Shown piece after piece: positions 1 to 5,015 of a DNA stretch of 5,529 bases. Origin of the DNA: an uncultured Methylophaga sp. GTDB lineage: Bacteria; Pseudomonadota; Gammaproteobacteria; Nitrosococcales; Methylophagaceae. Below the pieces are notes generated by a model. The model saw only the letters and a list, made by a program, of their open reading frames with translations. It was not told the DNA's origin and made no database searches. The stretch is taken from positions 1 through 5,529 of the forward strand of contig CANRLD010000123.1 of NCBI GenBank assembly GCA_947631375.1, read 5' to 3'. Position numbers and translations under genes: made by a program. Position 1 is the first letter of the stretch, and every line of letters begins with the position of its first letter.

Positions 1-17
1 GTATGCAACGCAATGAA

Positions 18-27
18 GCAAATTTGC
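18..27. repeat. 10-bp perfect palindrome just past the trmB stop
   Basis: GCAAATTTGC is a perfect 10-bp palindrome lying 4 bp beyond the trmB stop codon. It has no loop and no adjoining T-run, so it is not a recognisable intrinsic terminator. It could be a protein-binding site or chance. The other bases at the left edge (1-31) hold no supportable feature. Confidence 0.25.
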
Positions 28-31
28 AGTC

Positions 32-718
32 TCAGACACGCTGAAAAAGCAAATCCCAAATATCATGACCCAGGCGGTGGCCGCGTTGCTCAAACTTGGT
101 AAGCGGCCGATAGTCAGGACGAGGAATATAGTCGCTGGAAGGGCTGCTATTACGAAATTTCACGCTGGCGGACAGATCCTGCAGCATCTGCTCAGCATAA
201 TCCTGCCAGTCTGTTGCCATGTGCAAATAACCGCCAGGGTGAATTTTTTGTGCCAGCAGTTCGACAAATGCCGGTTGAATAATGCGCCGTTTATGATGAC
301 GCTTTTTATGCCATGGATCTGGAAAGTAAAGTTGTACTCGCATTACTGACTGAGCAGCGATCTGATTTTGTAGAAACGTCACCGCATCCGTGCAGGCCAC
401 CCGCAGATTTGTCAGCTGATGCTCCTCAATAGCCTTTAACAGTTGACCGACGCCAGGACGATGGACTTCAACACCGATAAAATTAAGCTCGGGTTGCTGT
501 TTCGCCATCTCAAGCAGCGAAGCACCATTACCAAAGCCAATTTCGAAAACCAGAGGCGCATCACGGCCAAATAAGGCTGCCATATCTAGCAATTGGTCAT
601 CAGCGTCGATACCAAACTGTGGCCATAGTGTATCCAGCGCTTTTTGCTGTCCGGGTGTTAATCGACCTTCGCGCTTTACAAAGCTTTTTATCTGACGCCG
701 GCGGTTACCGTCTGTCAT
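32..718 (-). CDS. trmB: tRNA (guanine-N7-)-methyltransferase TrmB
   Basis: This 228-residue protein is a cytoplasmic SAM-dependent methyltransferase that forms 7-methylguanosine at position 46 in the variable loop of many tRNAs. The sequence shows the SAM-binding motif FEIGFGNG (residues 58-65) and IGVEVHRPGVG (81-91). It also has the hallmark YFPDPWHKKRHHKRR (131-145), ATDW (168-171) and the C-terminal TKFEQRGHRLGHDIWDL (207-223), which are the TrmB family signatures in the usual order. Length is normal for the bacterial family. The ATG at 718-716 is preceded on the minus strand by AAGG about 9 nt upstream, and the basic N-terminus (GNRRRQIKSFVKREGRL) is typical, so this start is favoured. 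The gene is complete and ends in TGA. It is divergent from edd and has no partner on its strand inside the window; anything downstream lies beyond the left edge. Confidence 0.97.
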   Translation of the reverse strand: MTDGNRRRQIKSFVKREGRLTPGQQKALDTLWPQFGIDADDQLLDMAALFGRDAPLVFEIGFGNGASLLEMAKQQPELNFIGVEVHRPGVGQLLKAIEEHQLTNLRVACTDAVTFLQNQIAAQSVMRVQLYFPDPWHKKRHHKRRIIQPAFVELLAQKIHPGGYLHMATDWQDYAEQMLQDLSASVKFRNSSPSSDYIPRPDYRPLTKFEQRGHRLGHDIWDLLFQRV

Positions 719-748
719 GTTGTTTACCTTTTATCGTGTCAACTATCC

Positions 749-778
749 ATTTTATTTGGATGAAAAATAGCGTGACAT
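749..778 (-). promoter_or_regulatory. Candidate sigma-70 promoter for trmB
   Basis: On the minus strand, ATGTCA (778-773, four of six matches to the -35 consensus) is separated by 18 bp from TAAAAT (754-749, five of six matches to the -10 consensus). This would start transcription about 25 bp before the trmB ATG, leaving room for the AAGG ribosome binding site. It is a consensus match only. Confidence 0.3.
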
Positions 779-899
779 CATACCGAAGCCATAGTGGAAA
801 ATCCTCTTACCGCTGTTGATTGAACTAAATAAAAAACAGTGTGACGGCAATACGGCTCGATAAATACAGTTGATCGGCTATTGGGAAGTTTTCCTGTAA

Positions 900-911
900 A
901 GTGCGAAAATA
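900..911 (+). repeat. 12-mer direct repeat, distal copy
   Basis: AGTGCGAAAATA occurs here and again, identically, 123 bp further toward edd. This copy has no -10-like element at the matching distance, so it is not itself a promoter. It may be an upstream protein-binding site or a chance duplicate. Confidence 0.4.
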
Positions 912-1022
912 GCGACGACAAAATGCCAGTCAAAAGCTTGTTACCCAGCGTATAGGTTGCCAATTGAAGTAGCAAATCTATAGGGCGCGTTGTCTTTATA
1001 GCGGCATATCAACCCCATAAAC

Positions 1023-1034
1023 AGTGCGAAAATA
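1023..1034 (+). repeat. 12-mer direct repeat, copy at the edd -35 position
   Basis: This is the second exact copy of AGTGCGAAAATA. It covers the place where a -35 element should sit relative to the TATAAT at 1047-1052. The bases there (GTGCGA) are a poor -35 match. This arrangement would suit an activator or a specialised factor binding the repeat, but no known operator is recognised. Confidence 0.4.
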
Positions 1035-1052
1035 CACGATAAAGGCTATAAT
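1024..1052 (+). promoter_or_regulatory. Promoter of the edd-eda operon
   Basis: A perfect -10 hexamer, TATAAT, lies at 1047-1052. At 17-bp spacing the -35 position reads GTGCGA (1024-1029), which barely resembles TTGACA and lies within the repeated 12-mer. Transcription would start near 1059, giving a leader of about 100 nt before the edd ATG. A strong -10 with a weak -35 suggests dependence on an activator. That dependence is inferred. Confidence 0.5.
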
Positions 1053-1086
1053 GTTTTGTCTGGATTTTAATTTTCTATGGATAAAC

Positions 1087-1122
1087 GCTGCGGCAATCGC
1101 AGCCTCGAATCCGCTACTTCGA
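1087..1122 (+). promoter_or_regulatory. Two tandem hairpins in the edd 5' leader
   Basis: The first hairpin pairs GCTGCG (1087-1092) with CGCAGC (1098-1103) around a 5-nt loop. The second pairs TCGAA (1105-1109) with TTCGA (1118-1122) around an 8-nt loop. They are one base apart and lie between the predicted transcription start and the ribosome binding site. Neither is followed by a T-run, so they are not terminators. They may stabilise the mRNA or be a binding site. No known riboswitch is recognised. Confidence 0.45.
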
Positions 1123-1157
1123 CGTAACTAAAGTAAACGAAAGAGAGACTCATCATT

Positions 1158-2981
1158 ATGGTTCATCCGGTTTTAGACTCGCTCACTAACGAAGTGATCG
1201 AGCGAAGTAAAAAGTCTCGTATGGCTTATCTTGCCCGCGTAGATGAGGCTGCAAGTCAGGGACCGCATCGAATGACGTTGGGCTGTGGCAATCTGGCGCA
1301 CGGTTTTGCTGCCTGTGCAGCCATGGACAAGTCGGATCTCGCCACGGACAAGAAAGCCAATATCGGCATTATCTCTGCTTACAACGATATGCTGTCAGCG
1401 CATGAGCCTTACAAGGATTTTCCGCCTTTAATCAAGGAAGCCGCCAGAGAGGCGGGCGGAGTTGCTCAGTTTGCCGGCGGAGTGCCAGCAATGTGCGATG
1501 GCATCACACAAGGTTTTCCAGGCATGGATTTGTCGCTGTTTAGCCGCGATGTCATTGCAATGTCGACCGCAGTCGGGTTGAGCCACAATATGTTTGATGC
1601 CGCGATGATGTTGGGCGTATGTGACAAAATCGTTCCGGGATTATTGATTGGTGCACTGAGTTTTGGTCATTTGCCGACTATTTTTGTGCCCGCGGGACCG
1701 ATGCCGAGCGGTTTGCCGAACAAGGAAAAAGTGCGGATCCGTCAGCTTTATGCAGAAGGAAAAGTGGGGCGTGACGAGCTGCTTAAAGCTGAGTCAGACT
1801 CATACCACAGCCCTGGTACCTGTACTTTCTATGGTACGGCGAACAGTAATCAGATGATGGTTGAAATCATGGGTCTGCATTTACCTGGCGGCACCTTTAT
1901 CAACCCGAATACTCCGTTACGTGATGAATTGACCAAAGAAGCGGCGCGTCAGGTGCTGAAATTTACCGCGATGGGCAATGATTATCGGCCAATCGGTCAT
2001 ATGATTGATGAGAAAGCTATTCTTAATGCGATAGTCGGGTTGCTGGCCACGGGTGGTTCAACGAATCACACCATGCATATTGTCGCGGTGGCGCGGGCTG
2101 CGGGAATTCGGATTAACTGGGATGATTTTGATCGTTTGTCCAAAATCATTCCGTTGTTAAGTAAGGTATATCCAAATGGCAGTGCTGACGTTAACCACTT
2201 CCAGGCAGCTGGCGGGATGGGTGTCTTGATCCAGGAGCTTTTGTCTCACGGCATGCTTCATGAAGACATCATTACTGTTGGTAATGAGCGTGGACTGCGC
2301 CAGTATTCTCAGGAACCAAAACTGGTTGACGGCAAGCTTGTTTGGCAGGAAGGTCCTAAAAAATCATTGGATTTAGAGGTTGTTGGCAGCGTAGAAAAAC
2401 CGTTTGCCAGCTCTGGTGGTGTGCACCTGATAAAAGGCAATCTGGGACGTGGTGTTTCCAAAGTCTCCGCTGTTGATCCTGAGCACAGACTGGTTGAAGC
2501 ACCGGCAAGAGTATTTGATAGCCAGGAAGATGCGCTGCGGGCATTCAAAAACGGTGAGCTGGAAAAAGACGTTATTGTCGTTTTACGTTTCCAGGGACCA
2601 AAATCCAACGGTATGCCGGAGCTGCACAAATTAAGTTCACCTCTTGGTGTATTGCAGGATCGTGGTTTTAAAGTTGCGCTGGTTACCGATGGTCGTATGT
2701 CAGGGGCATCAGGCAAGGTGCCATCGGCGATTCAAATGTGTCCTGAATCAGCAGAAGGCGGGCCGCTGACCAAGATTAAAGATGGTGACATCATTCGTCT
2801 GGATACCGATAACGGCACGATGAATGTGCTGGTAGATGATGAAGAATTTACATCAAGAATGTCATGCATGATGGCTAATACCGAACATCATTATGGTAGT
2901 GGTCGTGAATTGTTTGACAGTTTCCGCCGTGGTGTTTCTTCAGCAGAAGAGGGCGCCGTTAACATGTTCAATGTTGAATAA
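1158..2981 (+). CDS. edd: Phosphogluconate dehydratase (Entner-Doudoroff)
   Basis: This 607-residue cytoplasmic iron-sulfur enzyme dehydrates 6-phosphogluconate to 2-keto-3-deoxy-6-phosphogluconate (KDPG). It is a full-length IlvD/Edd dehydratase, close to the roughly 600 residues usual for Edd. Visible signatures are VPAMCDGITQGFPGM (109-123), the family motif CDKIVPG (155-161), GTCTFYGTANS (220-230), ATGGSTNH (297-304) and the second family signature VALVTDGRMSGASGK (506-520). Cys155 and Cys222 are likely cluster ligands by family analogy. The CDGITQG and HNMFDAAMMLGVCDK context separates Edd from dihydroxy-acid dehydratase (IlvD). The ATG at 1158 has a purine-rich GAGAG about 10 nt upstream and begins a typical N-terminus. 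It is the first gene of a two-gene operon with eda, 31 bp downstream. No frameshift or missing motif is seen. Confidence 0.98.
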   Translation: MVHPVLDSLTNEVIERSKKSRMAYLARVDEAASQGPHRMTLGCGNLAHGFAACAAMDKSDLATDKKANIGIISAYNDMLSAHEPYKDFPPLIKEAAREAGGVAQFAGGVPAMCDGITQGFPGMDLSLFSRDVIAMSTAVGLSHNMFDAAMMLGVCDKIVPGLLIGALSFGHLPTIFVPAGPMPSGLPNKEKVRIRQLYAEGKVGRDELLKAESDSYHSPGTCTFYGTANSNQMMVEIMGLHLPGGTFINPNTPLRDELTKEAARQVLKFTAMGNDYRPIGHMIDEKAILNAIVGLLATGGSTNHTMHIVAVARAAGIRINWDDFDRLSKIIPLLSKVYPNGSADVNHFQAAGGMGVLIQELLSHGMLHEDIITVGNERGLRQYSQEPKLVDGKLVWQEGPKKSLDLEVVGSVEKPFASSGGVHLIKGNLGRGVSKVSAVDPEHRLVEAPARVFDSQEDALRAFKNGELEKDVIVVLRFQGPKSNGMPELHKLSSPLGVLQDRGFKVALVTDGRMSGASGKVPSAIQMCPESAEGGPLTKIKDGDIIRLDTDNGTMNVLVDDEEFTSRMSCMMANTEHHYGSGRELFDSFRRGVSSAEEGAVNMFNVE

Positions 2982-2995
2982 TAGCCACCAGAATT

Positions 2996-3000
2996 AGGGG
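2996..3000 (+). promoter_or_regulatory. Ribosome binding site of eda with long spacing
   Basis: AGGGG lies 12 nt before the eda ATG, longer than the usual 5-9 nt, within the 31-bp gap after edd. No alternative ATG, GTG or TTG start fits it better, because the protein start at 3013 matches the family. The long spacer may lower eda translation relative to edd, but that is inference. Confidence 0.5.
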
Positions 3001-3012
3001 TATCACTTTATT

Positions 3013-3645
3013 ATGAGTAAGACGATTCACGAGATTATGCAGATTTCACCGATTGTGCCGGTGATGGTTATCAACAATGTTGAACATGCCGTGCCTTTAG
3101 CCAATGCCTTGGTGAAAGGTGGTTTAAAAGTATTAGAGATCACGTTGCGTACTGATGCCGCGTTGGAGTCCATTCGCCGGATTAAGGCGGAAGTACCAGA
3201 CGCTATCGTAGGTGCGGGCACGATTATTAATACCGAAACTTTGCAAGCGGCGATTGATGCGGGTGCAGAATTCATTGTCAGCCCTGGCACCACTGATACG
3301 CTGATTGAAGCTGCCTTGAAAACGGGTGTGCCACTGTTACCAGGTGTAGCCAATCCAAGCGAAGCTATGCGTTTATTGGAGCGCGGCATTACCGCAATGA
3401 AGTTCTTTCCTGCCGAGGCGGCTGGTGGTGTTGCGATGCTGAAATCAATTGGTGCGCCTATTCCACAAATTTTGTTTTGTCCGACAGGCGGCGTGAGCCA
3501 GAAGAATGTTAAAAACTATTACAGCTTGCCAAACGTAGGTTGCGTTGGTGGTTCCTGGATGTGTGCTGCAAGTCTGGTGGAAGCTGAAAACTGGGATGAA
3601 ATTACCCGTCTGGCGGCAGAAGCGGTTGAACTGGCAACAAACTGA
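3013..3645 (+). CDS. eda: KDPG aldolase (2-keto-3-deoxy-6-phosphogluconate aldolase)
   Basis: This 210-residue class I aldolase cleaves KDPG into pyruvate and glyceraldehyde-3-phosphate, the last step of the Entner-Doudoroff route. In some RuMP-cycle methylotrophs it is also the cleavage step. It is a single TIM barrel of normal length (E. coli Eda is 213 residues). Visible landmarks are VLEITLRTDAA (40-50) with catalytic Glu42 and Arg46, GAGTI (67-71), SPGTT (90-94), AMKFFPAEAAGG (128-139) with Schiff-base Lys130, CPTGGV (156-161) for phosphate binding, and GGSWM (179-183). The residue assignments follow alignment from memory with E. coli Glu45 and Lys133. Members of this family can also act on 4-hydroxy-2-oxoglutarate. 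Pairing with edd makes the KDPG role the natural one. The gene ends 19 bp before the terminator stem. Confidence 0.97.
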   Translation: MSKTIHEIMQISPIVPVMVINNVEHAVPLANALVKGGLKVLEITLRTDAALESIRRIKAEVPDAIVGAGTIINTETLQAAIDAGAEFIVSPGTTDTLIEAALKTGVPLLPGVANPSEAMRLLERGITAMKFFPAEAAGGVAMLKSIGAPIPQILFCPTGGVSQKNVKNYYSLPNVGCVGGSWMCAASLVEAENWDEITRLAAEAVELATN

Positions 3646-3660
3646 ACAAAAGCTTGATTA

Positions 3661-3696
3661 CATAAAAAAAACCGGGATACGTCCCGGTTTTTTATG
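3661..3696. terminator. Bidirectional intrinsic terminator between eda and the convergent operon
   Basis: A 7-bp GC-rich stem (ACCGGGA at 3671-3677 with TCCCGGT at 3682-3688) closes a TACG tetraloop. It has eight A residues on the left and six T residues on the right, so the whole element is nearly palindromic. Read left to right it ends edd-eda; read right to left it gives the T-run needed to end the minus-strand pair, whose last stop is 27 bp away. No other terminator is seen between the two convergent operons. Confidence 0.92.
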
Positions 3697-3722
3697 GCCG
3701 AACATACGACTGGTTCAATATA

Positions 3723-4472
3723 TCAAGGCGATTCGGGGATTTCGAACATCGAGCGATCGACGCCGACATTGCCTGTTTTAGCATCGTATAGATAAACGAT
3801 TGCTTTATAGTGACCGGGTTCGCTGATCGTGGTTTTGCCGCTGAACATGCCAACCGGTCCGGTAAAAGCCAACGGCACTTCGTCGATGATTTTATCATCC
3901 TGCATCAAAATGGCGGTCACTTCATAGTTGTCGGCCTGCCAGTGGCCATCTTTGGTAATAGGGCAGCCGCAGAGGAGTGATGCCTTGGTATAAATATCAA
4001 CCTGACCGCCTTCCAGAATCCGGGTCCAGGCATCTACAATAAATCCAGTCAGGTTGATGATAATGCCATCTCCAAGAATTGGCTTACCGGGCACAACCCA
4101 GCTGGTAACGCTGGCTTCCTGTAAGGATTGTTGGTAGCCATAAGGACCAATCAGCTTAAAACGCAGTAATCTGGGGGTGTCAATGGCGACAGTCGCCAGA
4201 TAACCGGCAGTGCTGCTGTTAGTTTGTGATTCGCCCCGTTTCAATGGGTTTTCAATCAGCACTGCGGTGTCGCCGGTATCACCATTGATCCAGCCTTGAT
4301 CGAGAATTTCGCCGGTTTCTGCGTCTTCTACAATCACCCGGATCCCGCCGACACTGCTGCCGATAAATTTAGAATCAACTGCTTTGGCTCGTACCATTAT
4401 CTGCGTATCAGCAGCAACGGCTGACAGGCTGATTGCCAGCAATGCAATAGTTATCCAAAAGCGTGTGAGCAT
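3723..4472 (-). CDS. Secreted protein of unknown function with a CGCP motif
   Basis: This 249-residue protein is not recognised. It begins with a clear Sec-type signal peptide: Arg4, a hydrophobic stretch to about residue 17, then SAVAA with likely cleavage after Ala20 or Ala21, so the mature protein is probably periplasmic. The rest is rich in alternating beta-type segments and seems to form two parts. Residues about 25-140 contain GGIRVIVEDAETGEILDQG (42-60), in the style of carboxypeptidase-regulatory or transthyretin-like sandwiches. Residues about 155-249 form a second beta-rich part with EPGHYKAIVYLYD (218-230). The only cysteines are Cys168 and Cys170 in CGCP, which could bind metal or form a disulfide. 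There is no lipobox and no further membrane segment. The ATG has AAGG about 8 nt upstream. It follows the rhodanese gene by 32 bp on the same strand, so co-transcription is likely. The coding call rests on the signal peptide, ribosome binding site, operon position and terminator. Confidence 0.85.
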   Translation of the reverse strand: MLTRFWITIALLAISLSAVAADTQIMVRAKAVDSKFIGSSVGGIRVIVEDAETGEILDQGWINGDTGDTAVLIENPLKRGESQTNSSTAGYLATVAIDTPRLLRFKLIGPYGYQQSLQEASVTSWVVPGKPILGDGIIINLTGFIVDAWTRILEGGQVDIYTKASLLCGCPITKDGHWQADNYEVTAILMQDDKIIDEVPLAFTGPVGMFSGKTTISEPGHYKAIVYLYDAKTGNVGVDRSMFEIPESP

Positions 4473-4504
4473 ACTGTTTACCTTATTGTCTGCTGTTGAC
4501 GAGG

Positions 4505-4864
4505 CTACTCATCATCTGAGGCCGCGCACCAGGCATCATAACCGCCGATTAGCGAATATACATTGGAATAACCGAGCTGTTGCAGCGTGGCTGTTGCTAG
4601 GGCGCTACGACCACCTGATTTGCAATAGACAACGACAGAGCGTGTTATGTCTGCAAAATCAGGATGATCGCCAATGGCAAATTCCAATACGCCACGCGGA
4701 ATATGTCTGGCATCAGTAACATGGCCGGCAGCAAATTCATCTGCTTCACGAACATCAAGTGCAATGCTGTCATCAGCCAGCATTTGCTTTGCTTGCGAGA
4801 CGCTGACTTGCTGGATGGCTGCCTTTGCGGCCTGCACCAGATCCATCGTTGCTGTTTTTACCAT
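4505..4864 (-). CDS. Single-domain rhodanese-like sulfurtransferase
   Basis: This 119-residue protein carries one rhodanese domain, which moves sulfane sulfur through a cysteine persulfide. Visible landmarks are ALDVREADEFAAGHV (35-49), HIPRGVLEF (54-62), the active-site loop CKSGGRS (81-87) with catalytic Cys81, and the terminal GGYDAW (107-112). The loop length suits a sulfurtransferase rather than a Cdc25-like phosphatase. There is no signal peptide or membrane segment, so it is probably cytoplasmic. The N-terminal 20 residues form a short helical, alanine-rich lead-in. The ATG at 4864 is chosen because AGGAG lies 7 nt upstream; an internal Met7 has no such site. It is likely the first gene of an operon with the downstream secreted protein, and it is divergent from the DUF455 gene. 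The physiological sulfur donor and acceptor cannot be told from sequence; GlpE- or PspE-like function is possible but not demonstrated. Confidence 0.93.
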   Translation of the reverse strand: MVKTATMDLVQAAKAAIQQVSVSQAKQMLADDSIALDVREADEFAAGHVTDARHIPRGVLEFAIGDHPDFADITRSVVVYCKSGGRSALATATLQQLGYSNVYSLIGGYDAWCAASDDE

Positions 4865-4935
4865 AAAATGACTCCTGAATTATCTATGTTTATAAATACG
4901 CTCTAATACTAGTGCTTGTCTGTTAACGGAGCAAC

Positions 4936-4953
4936 CAGCAGTGCTGTTACAAT
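4936..4953 (+). promoter_or_regulatory. Extended -10 promoter and small inverted repeat before the DUF455 gene
   Basis: TGTTACAAT (4945-4953) matches an extended -10 element (TGn followed by TACAAT) and would start transcription near 4960, about 55 nt before the ATG at 5016. No good -35 is seen, which is common with extended -10 promoters. The inverted repeat CAGCA-G-TGCTG (4936-4946) abuts it and could be an operator. Confidence 0.35.
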
Positions 4954-5015
4954 ACGGCTTTTATGTTGAACATACTCGCTGTTCAGTACATAAGTCGAAT
5001 TACGAGTACCAATGG

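Larger units (their letters stand above)
719..1157. other. Divergent intergenic region between trmB and edd
   Basis: This 439-bp stretch has no supportable coding sequence. The reading frames crossing it are short, lack a good ribosome binding site and do not resemble a known protein. It holds a weak promoter for trmB at its left end, a TATAAT-type promoter for edd near its right end, and two exact copies of a 12-mer. The transcribed edd leader contains two small hairpins. I looked for a HexR-type operator (a TGTA...TACA palindrome, the usual regulator site for gammaproteobacterial edd/zwf) and saw none. The middle part (about 790-1010) shows no tRNA or recognisable structured RNA. Confidence 0.6.

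Noticed and set aside
737..742. A perfect TTGACA on the minus strand just before trmB
   Set aside because: A -10 at normal spacing would fall at the trmB start codon and reads CATGAC, so this hexamer cannot serve trmB as a promoter element.
746..762. A small inverted repeat, ATCCA and TGGAT with a 7-bp loop, next to trmB
   Set aside because: The 5-bp AT-rich stem is weak, has no terminator-like tail, and is common by chance in such sequence.
778..975. A 65-codon minus-strand reading frame in the trmB-edd intergenic region
   Set aside because: It has no convincing ribosome binding site, an unremarkable composition and no recognisable motif. It overlaps the candidate regulatory repeats.
2309..2716. 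A 135-codon minus-strand frame inside edd
   Set aside because: It lies wholly antisense to a strongly supported enzyme gene, its Ser/Pro/Thr-rich translation looks like a shadow of edd codons, and it has no promoter or ribosome binding site.
3027..3389. A 120-codon minus-strand frame inside eda
   Set aside because: It is antisense to a complete KDPG aldolase and has no supporting signals; it is a frame shadow.
4384..4719. A 111-codon plus-strand frame crossing the secreted-protein and rhodanese genes
   Set aside because: It overlaps two better-supported minus-strand genes, and its Arg/His-rich translation is typical of a shadow frame.
4865..4935. A promoter for the rhodanese gene on the minus strand
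   Set aside because: TTAACA and several TA-rich hexamers are present, but no pair has acceptable 16-18 bp spacing with room for the ribosome binding site, so no promoter is called.
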